In this document: piece by piece, positions 11,401 through 22,391 of the stretch
Layout of the letters: the number at the start of each line of letters is the position of its first letter
Position numbering within the stretch: position 1 is the stretch's first letter
Assembly (NCBI RefSeq): GCF_000090795.2
Contig: NW_003546245.1
Location: 972,578-1,034,169, forward strand
DNA length: 61,592 bases
Reading direction: 5' to 3'
Source of the DNA: Amphimedon queenslandica
Lineage: Eukaryota > Porifera > Demospongiae > Haplosclerida > Niphatidae
Program-made: the position numbers and the translations under genes
Notes under the pieces: generated by a model
The model's input: the letters and a program-made list of their open reading frames with translations, nothing else
What the model was told of the DNA's origin: nothing
Databases searched by the model: none

Positions 11401-14400
11401 GGGACTTTAGAAGACAGGGAAGCTGTCCTACCCTTTACTAGGGAAGGGATTGTCCTTACCAGCGAGGGAGCTGGATCTGCTCAAGTTAGTATTTTATAAT
11501 TAATTTATAAATTTATAATTGCTTAAGAGAGTTCACTTTTTTATTGTATATTCTCTTTTTTACATAGATATATCTTCCTGGTCTTGAAAGCTTTGACTCT
11601 ACCCTGCTACTAGTGACATTTCGTGGCATCACTGGCTGCGGGTCAACTTTTGATTCAGTGTCTGATGGATTCATCATTTATAAAAGCCCTCCCTTCCTCT
11701 CCATCATTGAGACTGGCCCTTTCTCTATAGAGAATTCACTAATAGCCGATGCAGAGAGGTCACACGATACTTACCAATCACTAACGTCTTTCTCTTCTCT
11801 ATTTGAAGTGAACGGGTCCCTCATAGGAGAAGGAGGCGTAGGAAGAGGACAAGAGATTGAGAGTGTGAGAGTTAAAGTTGGTAGTTATCCTAGAGGGGAT
11901 GACCTGATGAATGAGACTGATGCTCTTGGAGGAGGAGGAGAAGGAGTGAGCAGGTATTATATTCGTGATGAGCTAAGAGGAGGCGAAGGTGTTCCTAACT
12001 ATGTTACTGTGACTGCAATCAATTCTGCTGGACTGTTGAGTGAAGCTATCAGTGAGCCATTGGTGCTTGATACAAGCTTACCACCTAAAGGAAAGGTAAT
12101 GCATTAATGCTAATACACATTCATAGTTAGTCAAGCATGGTTGCACTATTATTTAGGACAATGATAACTATTTTTTTACACATTTCTATGTTTTATTCTT
12201 TTTATAGATCACTTGCTCTGAAATATTAAAGTCATCATGCACAGATACCACTCCAGTCTCGTCAATACAACTGATATGTCAATGGACTGGTACTATTGAT
12301 CTACAGAGTCCAATACAGGGCCACACCCTCTCAATATCAACCGACCAATCAGACCATTCGAAGATACTTTCCCGGGAGATCCCAGGTAACGAGCAGTCGT
12401 TTGTGTCCCCAGTACTCAGTGCTCGAACCAGTTCAGTTTATTACGTAACACTATACGTTAGGAATGAGGCAGGTCTTACTAATATACTGAGTACCAGTAT
12501 CAGTAGTGAGTGCAACAGTACGGGACCCATTGGGGCTGGTGCTGTTAGTGTTAGACCTAACATTGCTAGTGGTGGGTATGATGGTGAGACAGTAACAGAT
12601 AAAGTCATTGATTGGTCGAGTAGTGCTGTTTGCCTGTGGAACACTAACTCTCTTCTTATCAGTTTCAGTCCATTTACTGGTGACGAGATTAGTGAGTATC
12701 AGTTAGGAATAGGGATCTATCCTTCTGCTGGTGATGTGTTGAATTTTAGTTCTATTTCTCCCTACCTGCAATCAGGATTATACGAGTATCAGCTTGATCT
12801 ACTGACTATTGATTCTGATATTAGAGGCCCGGTCTATTTTACTATAAGAGCTTTTAATGCTAGAGATCAATACGCTGATATTAACTCTGATCCGATTTAT
12901 ATCAAATCAGATTCAAACAGCATCAGTTCAATGGTATACGATGGTCCAGATCCTCAGTCAGATATTGATTTTCAGCCATCACTTGCTTATTACAGTGGCA
13001 GCTTTCATTATGGAGTTAATTGTCCTCTTAAATCCCTTCAGTGGGGGCTGGAAGGAGCTGATGGGCTGATGGTTAAGAATATGAGTGATGTCTCACTAGT
13101 AGATAGTGAGGAGCTAGAGACTGTGTTCACATTTAGCAGTAATCAAGTTGACCTTCATAATGATGAGACATACAGGATTGTAGTGAGAGGTAAGGGCTAT
13201 TATGAGTAGCTACATATAATAATTGGGAAAGATCTTTTTGTCTGAAAATTGGCTCGTTTTCAAAAATGCTTATGTTGGAATCAGCTCAAACTTTCTACAC
13301 AGCATAAAGACATCAATATGTATCAAAAAATGTAATAAAAATTTGGGGTGATTTTGGAGTTGTTTTTTGGAAAAAAAACCATGGGCTATAGCCTTGGGTA
13401 ATTTTAAAAAAATGGCTCGTTTTTAAAAATGGTCATAACTCGAAAAATATTTGTCGGAATTGACTCAAACTTTGTAGACAGCATAAAGACGTTATTACCT
13501 ATCAAAAAATGTAATAAAAATTGGGGGCAATTTCAGACCCATTTTTTGGAAAAAACCATGGGCTATAGCCTTGGGTACTTTTCAAAAATTGGCTCGTTTT
13601 TAAAAATGGTCATAACTCGAAAAATATTTGTCGGAATCAACTCAAACTTTCTACACAGTATAAAAACGGTATTACCTATCAAAAAATTTAATAAAAATTG
13701 GGGGCAATTTTGGAGCCATTTTTTGGAAAAAACCATGGGCTATAGCCTTGGGTAATTTTCAAAAATTGGCTCATTTTTTAAAATGGTCATAACTCAAAAA
13801 ATATTTGTCGGATTCGACTCAAACTTTCTACACAGCATAAGGACATCAATATGTATCCAAAAATGTAATAAAAATTTGGGGTGATTTTGGAGCCATTTTT
13901 TGGAAAAAACCATGGGCTATAGCCTTGGGTAATTTTCAAAAATTAGCTCATTTTTTAAAATGGCCGTAACTCAAAAAATTAAAGTCAGAATCAGCTCAAA
14001 CTTTCTACACAGCATAAAGACATTATTACCTATCAAAAAATGTAATAAAAATTGGGGGCAATTTTGGAGCCATTTTTTGGAAAAAACCATGGGCTATAGC
14101 CTTGGGTAATTTTCAAAAATTGGCTCATTTTTTAAAATGGTCATAACTCAAAAAATATTTGTCGGATTCGACTCAAACTTTCTACACAGCATAAAGACAT
14201 CAATATGTATCCAAAAATGTAATAAAAATTTGGGGTGATTTTGGAGCCATTTTTTGGAAAAAACCATGGGCTATAGCCTTGGGTAATTTTCAAAAATTAG
14301 CTCATTTTTTAAAATGGCCGTAACTCAAAAAATTAAAGTCAGAATCAGCTCAAACTTTCTACACAGCATAAAGACATTATTACCTATCAAAAAATGTAAT

Positions 14401-17400
14401 AAAAATTGGGGGCAATTTTGGAGCCATTTTTTGGAAAAAACCATGGGCTATAGCCTTGGGTAATTTTCAAAAATTGGCTCATTTTTTAAAATGGTCATAA
14501 CTCAAAAAATATTTGTCGGATTCGACTCAAACTTTCTACACAGCATAAAGACATCAATATGTATCCAAAAATGTAATAAAAATTTGGGGTGATTTTGGAG
14601 CCATTTTTTGGAAAAAACCATGGGCTATAGCCTTGGGTAATTTTCAAAAATTAGCTCATTTTTTAAAATGGCCGTAACTCAAAAAATTAAAGTCAGAATC
14701 AGCTCAAACTTTCTACACAGCATAAAGACGTTATTACCTATCAAAAAATGTAATAAAAATTGGGGGCAATTTTGGAGCCATTTTTTGGAAAAAACCATGA
14801 GTTATAGCCTTGGGTAATTTTCAAAAATTGGCTTGTTTTAAAAATGGTCATAACTCAAAAAATCAAAGTCAGAATCAGCTCAAACTTTCTACACAGCATA
14901 AGGACATTATTATGTATCAGAAAATGTAATAAAAATTTGGGGTGATTTCGGAGCCCTTTTTTGGAAAAAACCATGGGCTATAACCTTAGGTAATTTTCAA
15001 AATTGGCTCGTTTTTAAAATGGCAGTATCTCGAAAAATATTTGTCGGAATCAACTCAAACTTTCTACACAGTATAAAGACGTTATTACCTATCAAAAAAT
15101 GTCATAAAAATTGGGGGCAATTTCGGAGCTATTTTTTGGAAAAAACCATGGGCTATAGCCTTGGGTAATTTTCAAAAATTGGCTCATTTTAAAAATGACC
15201 GTAACTCGAAAAATATTTGTCGGAATCGACTCAAACTTTCTACACAGTATAAAGACGTTATTTCCTATCAAATTATGTAATAAAAATTGGGGGCAATTTT
15301 GGAGCCATTTTTTGGAAAAAACCATGGGCTATAGCCTTGGGTAATTTTCAAAACTTGTCTTGTTTTTAAAAATGGTCATAACTCGAAAAATATTTGTCAG
15401 ATTCAACTCAAACTTTCTACACAGCATAAAGACATTATTACCTATCAAAAAATGTAATAAAAATTGGAGGCAATTTCGGAGCCATTTTTTGGAAAAAACC
15501 ATGGGCTATAGCCTTGGGTAATTTTCAAAAATTGGCTCGTTTTTTTAAATGGCCGTAACTCAAAAAATTAAAGTCAAAATCAGCTCAAACTTTCTACACA
15601 GCATAAGGACATCAATATGTATCAAAAAATGTAATAAAAATTTGGGGTTATTTTGGAGCCATTTTTTGGAAAAAACCATGGGCTATAGCCTTGGGTATTT
15701 TTTAAAAATTGGCTCATTTTTTAAAATGGCCGTAACTTTAAAAATTAAAGTTGGAATCAGCTCAAATTTTCTACACAGCATAAAGACATTATTATGTATC
15801 AGAAAATGTAATAAAAATTGGTGGTCATTCTGGAGCCATTTTCAAAAGTTGGCTTGTTTCTTAAATCTTCATGACTCAAAAATTTTTAGTTGAAATCAGC
15901 TCAAACTTTGCTAGCATAAAAAATTCAATGTCTCTTTTACTTAGTTTTTTCTTATTCTTTCACTAGGTGTTGATTATACCAACGTGGTTCACATATTTAG
16001 GAGCAATGGCTCCGGAGCAACGCTCCAGCAACTCCAGCCTGGTTCAGTCTCTGACGTGAGCTCGCTGGATCTCAGATATCAAGAACCACTCACCTCCATA
16101 TCATTCCGTATCTCTGGCTTTGGAGACGGAAGCCCCGAGCAAGAGGTCTCGTACTACGAAGCGGCACTTGGCTCAAATTCCGAGTACTCCAGCACTAGGT
16201 CTGATATTATTCCTTTCACGTACATTGGTCTAAATACGAGCCATGCTTTCACTGGTCTCAATCTAGTCTCTCAATCACAGACATACTACGTTACTGTTCG
16301 TGCTCATTCTGTCTCTGGTTCTGTAGCTCAAGTCACATCAAATGGTTTCAGGCCTGGCTATGGCTCACAGATACTAGCTGGTAGGATAGTACAGCCTTTG
16401 TTCCAATCCAACACCACTTACCTAAGAGTTTGGTGGGAAGGATTCCAATCTGATGTACCTATACTGTCATACGAATGGGCAGTATCTAGTAGAATCCTCA
16501 ACAAGTCTCTGTTGTCTTCTTTTTGTGATGATTTTTCTGATGATCACTCAGATCAGTTTGTCCATGGTTTTGAGAATATTGGTACTAGCAGTTTTGCAGC
16601 TTCGACTAGACTCTCCCTCTCACACAATGTTTCCTATTATGTAGTTCTGCGTGTACTTGACGAGGCTAGCAAGTGTAAGGCCTTTATATCAAACTCACCA
16701 ACACTCATTGATACCACACCTCCTAATCCACCCCCAACTTCAACACTAGTCGGACCAATTGAATCATACAGTGTTAGCAGAGATCAGTATATTGCTTATA
16801 TCGGATCATATCAGTCATTAACACTGATTTGGGATCAGTTCACTGATTTTGAGAGCTCTGTTGAATCATACAGTGTTGGCCTGTTTATTCTTGAGTCTTG
16901 TGGTAGCGAAGGTTTTTCGTTGGGACCTTTGGTTGTAGATTATGTTCCTGTGGAACAGAGCACCTCGTACACATTTGCATCTCTTAATTTGAGTCCCAAT
17001 GTGACATACGTTGCTAGAATACAAGCAAGAAATAGAGCTGGTTTGACTAGCTATAAACTCTCAGAGCCAGTAATGCTAGACTACTACACAGTGACCTCAG
17101 GTACTGTTAAAGATGGTAGGGATTGGAGCAATGATGCTGTATTTCAGAGTGACATTACAAGCCTCTCTGGCATATTCTCAATCGCTTTCTCTCAGCCTGA
17201 GTATGATGAAGAGAGGAGAGGATTAGATGCTAACAGTCCTTGCCCTACTAGTCATTATTATTCACTATCCACTCCTAGTTCTGACTGGTCTAGTCAGCCT
17301 CCATCCAGCACAGATGGGCTCTTGTCATCTTCCATTCGTTATGAAGCTGGTCAGACAAGCAATGAAGGAAATGGTACAAGGATCAATGTTGATATCGATA

Positions 17401-20400
17401 CTACTAGGAAGCAAATGATTTCTGGCCTGTATAGTACGGAACTAAACTCAACCCTTGAATGGAACACTGTCTCTTTAAATATCGCATCAAATAACGGTGA
17501 CAGTGTTTTGAGACCACATATGATAACATCAGTCTTGTTTATTGATGCTATGTCTGACGGTCTCCTTGTTGCTCATGATCAACCTTTCTCATCTTCGTTC
17601 AAAGCAGTTGGTCTCCAATTGAATCATAACCATACAAATGGGCAAGGATCTCATATAGTACTCTGGTCTAAGGATGGGAGTGGGTCTGAAGTTCAGTCTA
17701 TTGCACGTAATGTCAGTTTAAACCTCTCAGAAACCCATCGCTACAAGTTTAGATTCACAGCCGAGACATTAGGACTCTCCTACAGGAGGAGTGTTGAGTT
17801 ATATATTGATGATACACTGTATGCTACGCTCTATGGAATACCAAGCTTCACTGATAGTGTTAGGATGACCCTACACATGTTCAATCATAATGGCTATGTT
17901 ATTCCTTGTGACTCTGCTTGTGCTAGTGATACTCCTCAAGTTTATTCAATATTTTCGAGTGTTTCGGTTCATAAAGCAACAGGGAGTGTCTGCGATTATG
18001 GAGATCCTTTTTACAGCTGGAGTGCACCAATCATTAGACTAGAAGCAAGCGTAGGGACTCAGCCAGGTTCTACTGATGTCAAAGATTTTGAGGTAAAGAA
18101 AAAGATATGCAAGTAGAGCAGAGTGTAATATAAGATCCCCAGCAAGTATACTAACTAGAAATGCAATTTGATTCAGTTTGCGATAAGTGACATAATTATA
18201 TGTTGTGTAGAAAGTTCAAGCTATTTCCAGTAAAATTTAAATTTTTAGGAATTTTTAATTTCCTTCAAATTTTACACCATTATTATTTTTATTTATTATC
18301 TAGGTTGTTTATAATCCTTGTCTTCCCTGTCAGCCTATACCATGCTATCAATATGCCTGTAACATCTCATGCCCTGGGGATGATGATCCACTAACTCTAT
18401 CCTTTACATTTGCTTACACGAATGAAGAGACTGAGCTATACAGTGGCAGCACTCCTAGCAATGTCCCTGTACCTGACGAGCCTGTAATACTATCACTACC
18501 TCACACTCTATCACCAACTGTTTATTACATTAATGTAAAAGCTACATCAGCTTCAGGTCGAACCGCGACGTCCTCATCTAACGGGATCCTAATTGATGTA
18601 ACCCCTCCCTCTCTCTCTCTACCCATCTTGCACTATGATGTGGCCTTCTCCCTCACTCAACCAACAAACTATCAAGGGAACAATCACACGGTCTCGGCTA
18701 GCTGGGGCTTTTATGATGATGAGAGCGGAATTACCGAGTACCTCTGGGCAATAGGGACAGAGAGGTTTGGTGAAGACATTCAAGAATATACAAGTGTCGG
18801 TTTAGATAATCAGGCATATAATGACAGTCTTGAGGATATACTTGTCCCCAATACAGTATACTATGTATCAGTAAGGGCAAGGAATGGAGCAGGTCTTACC
18901 AGTACCTACAGCAGCAGTGGGATCACTTATCTTCTTATTGAGCTCAACAGGACAATGCTTGATTTGTTGGTGATTATTGATCACGTTGATGCACTGACCG
19001 GTATCAGACTTAATGGAATAATACAAACTGTGTTTAAAGGTGATAGGGAAGACAGTGCTGGTGTGGAGTGGACTGGTACCCCTCCTAATATATCAACAGT
19101 CTGTAAGTGACATTACATTTACTACCACTACTATGTAGTCTCTAAATTTTATTGCACATATTGATTGTACCCTGTGCTATGCAGAAAGTTTAAGCTGTTC
19201 ATAAAAAGGTTAATTTGTAAATTATTATCATATTTTTGTTTTTATAGACTGGTATATTGGAAGCGAGCCATCACAGACTGACATTCTCCCAAGACTTGAT
19301 GTAAGCTATGATGATGCCCACTCTGCTTTATTGAGAAGTGGCATACTCTATCTTGATGGACTTGCATTCAGTAATATATCTGACTTAACTGCTATAGCTG
19401 ATGGGACAGACCCCAGTACAACTGGTCCTTTATATTTTGAACCTGGGAGACCTTTCTTTCATACAATAGAGTTTTGTACCTTTGCTCATAACTGTGAGAC
19501 TAGTGATCCAAGAGCTGCCATTATCATCAGTAAGTTTGTAAAACAAGTATAATTTCTTAATGTACATCCAATTAGAATGTTACAAAGTTTCATTTTCCTT
19601 TTATTCTTTTTTTATAGGGCAGAAAGATGCTCAGCATGAATCAAAATTAGGAGAAGACATATCACTGTCACTATACCAGATCAACCCACTCACAACCAAT
19701 GCCTCCATACTTGATGATAACTACACACTGATCATTAACACTAATGGTGGACTCCAGACTGGAACTATGCTTTATGCTGGTTTTCTATCAGAAGCTGATG
19801 TGACGAGATCTTATAGAGTGAATGTCCCTTATATCAGTAATCCTTACACCACTATTGATCAAACGAGCCGCTCTATTGCTAGAAGATTGACTGGAGTAGG
19901 CGGACCAAGTTTCTATGTATCATTGCTAGGGCAGGATAATCTTGAGGGAGAGCTCGCAATTAATGTAACCTTTGATACAGGACTTGATTGGTCAGAGTCA
20001 GAGCCTATACTAGTGTATTGGGACATTGGTAAGTAGCAGTAAATTTGAACGTGCTGATAAAGCTTTTGTTGTAATGCATTTATAGACGAAAGCATATGGA
20101 GAGAAGTGAAGAGTACATGTGGTACTGAGTCCAAGGTTGACTTTATGACTGGAACTATCAGTGTAGACGTAAGCCCTTTACATTANNNNNNNNNNNNNNN
20201 NNNNNNNNNNNNNNNNNNNNNNNNNNNNNNNNNNNNNNNNNNNNNNNNNNNNNNNNNNNNNNNNNNNNNNNNNNNNNNNNNNNNNNNNNNNNNNNNNNNN
20301 NNNNNNNNNNNNNNNNNNNNNNNNNNNNNNNNNNNNNNNNNNNNNNNNNNNNNNNNNNNNNNNNNNNNNNNNNNNNNNNNNNNNNNNNNNNNNNNNNNNN

Positions 20401-22133
20401 NNNNNNNNNNNNNNNNNNNNNNNNNNNNNNNNNNNNNNNNNNNNNNNNNNNNNNNNNNNNNNNNNNNNNNNNNNNNNNNNNNNNNNNNNNNNNNNNNNNN
20501 NNNNNNNNNNNNNNNNNNNNNNNNNNNNNNNNNNNNNNNNNNNNNNNNNNNNNNNNNNNNNNNNNNNNNNNNNNNNNNNNNNNNNNNNNNNNNNNNNNNN
20601 NNNNNNNNNNNNNNNNNNNNNNNNNNNNNNNNNNNNNNNNNNNNNNNNNNNNNNNNNNNNNNNNNNNNNNNNNNNNNNNNNNNNNNNNNNNNNNNNNNNN
20701 NNNNNNNNNNNNNNNNNNNNNNNNNNNNNNNNNNNNNNNNNNNNNNNNNNNNNNNNNNNNNNNNNNNNNNNNNNNNNNNNNNNNNNNNNNNNNNNNNNNN
20801 NNNNNNNNNNNNNNNNNNNNNNNNNNNNNNNNNNNNNNNNNNNNNNNNNNNNNNNNNNNNNNNNNNNNNNNNNNNNNNNNNNNNNNNNNNNNNNNNNNNC
20901 TACTAGTAAGGATTGTATGAAACGTCATTTTTTATTTTATTATTTTATTTTGTAGCCTGCCCGAATAATATACCTGTATTTGAATGTGGCGGTAATCCTT
21001 GTGATGGTGCTAGCTGTCCAGGTTATCCCGATGCACTGTGCATCCCGGATTATTGTGGACACTGTCATGCTCTGTGGTATGCTGGAGGAGAGAGGGTGAC
21101 ATGCTCAGGTTAGGATTACATTTAGAGACGAATCATTAAGCTATTGCTCCTGTTTTTTTCTCCTAATAATAATGCAGCTGCTGACCCTAATGTGTGCAAG
21201 AAGCCTCAAACAGCGTTAGCGGAGCCGACATGCAGCACGGTTGACTGCCCCTGCCCTGTTGAGCACTATACCTGCCCACAAGACTCTGTCTTCATTGAGA
21301 CCCGCTCTGACTTATGCTGCGTAACCTACTCCTGTCAATGTCCAAGCATATCCTGTCCTTATTTGATGGAGTGTGGCCACGGGCTCCAGCCAATACCCAA
21401 CTATTATGGTGGAAGATATCCAGGGAGATGCTGCTCTGAATATTCTTTTGAAGGTATTTTTAACATCACTCGGTTTCTAATGTTTATTATATAACTGTCT
21501 ATTTTTCTTTTTCCTTGTAGATATTGATGAATGCCATGACCCTAACATTAAGACCTGCTCTGATATCTGTATCAATGAGAGTCCTTTCTTCTCTTGTGCT
21601 TGTCCCACTGGGAAAACACTTGCCAGTGATGGAAGAACATGTGGAGGTACTGCACCATTTCTTAGTATTATGTATTGTAAAATACTAATCATTCTTTTCA
21701 CTGTAGTGTGCTATCATGATGGTCTTCAGTACTTGTATGGGGATACAGTTAAGATTGGCTGCAATTGGTGGTAAGAGCAATGCACTAATGCTTTAAGTTT
21801 TTAAGTTTAATGCTTTAAATTTTTGAGTTATGAGCATTCAAAGAAACAAGCCGAATTTATTTTTATTTATTTATCATAATTTTCTGTTTTATTTTAGTGT
21901 TTGTGGCTCTGATAAACTGAGTGGTGAGAGATGGTCTTGCAGAGCTGATTCCTGTGTCACTGGCTGCTATCATAATGGATCCCTCTACCCTCCTCTCTCT
22001 TCAATACTCCTCCCATCAACCAACTGGTAACGAGATGTTCCTTTAAAAATTTTTTTAATTTTTTTTCATTTATTTTAGCACTTGTGTCCTCACTGATAAA
22101 TCTGCTGAGTGGTCTTGTACTCTGGTACTTTAA
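5490..22133 (+). CDS. Giant extracellular multidomain protein (LECT2/M23-like, PAN-like, many FN3/Ig-like repeats, EGF, VWC)
   Basis: About 28 visible exons keep one frame and give roughly 3,700 residues plus an assembly gap. Exons include 5490-5641, 5708-5873, 6000-6169, 6229-6397, 6448-6610, 6698-7126, 7225-7450, 7515-8253, 8319-8827, 9045-9393, 10170-11196, 12208-13189, 15967-18092, 18304-19102 and 21521-21646. Order: N-terminal domain; a LECT2/M23-like domain (CDETYGCGYY, NGID, APFSGYV, later IHVE); a PAN/apple-like Cys segment (CADLCTSDSFCLSFDH); many repeats of about 100 residues with W-GF-D-ESG, Y-W-IG, YYVTV-A-N-AGL and TPP motifs (FN3/Ig fold by inference); a beta-rich insert around 17100-17980; then Cys-rich modules: a CGHC module (20956-21108), a VWC-like module, a calcium-binding EGF (DIDECHDPN) and VWC-like modules to a stop at 22131-22133. 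The start is uncertain: ATGs at 5344/5347 encode a hydrophobic leader that could splice in phase (weak donor GTCACA), giving a signal peptide. No transmembrane segment is seen outside the gap. Likely an adhesion or matrix protein. Confidence 0.75.
13203..15946. repeat. 177-bp satellite array inside an intron
   Basis: About 15 head-to-tail copies fill the intron 13190-15966. The anchor CCATGGGCTATAGCC recurs at 13379, 13556, 13733, 13910, 14087, 14264, 14441, 14618, 14795, 14971, 15146, 15322, 15499 and 15676, a period of 177 bp with a few 175-176. Between about 13760 and 14820 two monomer types alternate (one GTCGGATTCGACTC, the other GTCAGAATCAGCTC) as three near-identical 354-bp dimers. Each monomer begins GGCTATAGCCTTGGGTA and ends with an imperfect inverted copy of its first 35 bp. 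Because 177 is a multiple of three, long frames stay open through it, but these are not genes. Confidence 0.93.
18140..18260 (-). repeat. Degenerate single copy of the satellite core
   Basis: Within the intron 18093-18303, the stretch around TATGTTGTGTAGAAAGTTCA is the reverse complement of the core (TCAAACTTTCTACACAGCATAA) shared by the arrays at 13.2, 24.0 and 54.1 kb. A similar short remnant (TGCTATGCAGAAAGTTTAAGC) lies at about 19175-19200 in the next intron. Confidence 0.5.
20186..20899. other. Assembly gap (714 N)
   Basis: A run of N falls between the exon 20086-20168 and the exon starting at 20956 of the giant extracellular gene. One or more exons may be missing here, including any membrane-spanning segment. 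The N count may be only an estimate of the true length. Confidence 0.98.
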
Positions 22134-22391
22134 ATACATTACATTTTAAAGGACTTCTACTATTAATTTTTTGCATACATTAAGTTAACAAACGCTGCTT
22201 TTACCTTTATTACTATACAGCCCAATGTTTTTATATAAACACCTACATTTTTATTAACTACATTTTATTTTTATGGAAATGAATTCATGAATGAATGTTG
22301 TGTGGGTGTGGCTCATAAATCCAAGATAGAGAAGGTCGCCGGGCCGGGGACCCTGAAGATTAGGGCAGCTGTAAGTAGGATATAAACAAGA
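22134..22391 (+). promoter_or_regulatory. Spacer and probable promoter of the PH-RUN-SH3 gene
   Basis: No coding potential is seen in this 258-bp spacer. GGGTGTGGCT at 22304-22313, about 80 bp before the next start codon, matches the CACCC-like decamer found upstream of several other genes in the window. No TATA box is obvious. The stretch also holds the 3' flank of the preceding gene. Confidence 0.4.

Noticed and set aside
13429..15893. Open frames repeating IKTLLPIKKCNKNWG-type peptides
   Set aside because: They lie in the 177-bp satellite; the period is a multiple of three, so frames stay open by geometry. No start context, splice fit or homology.
20106..20928. Long frames on both strands across the N run
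   Set aside because: They consist of undetermined bases and carry no information.
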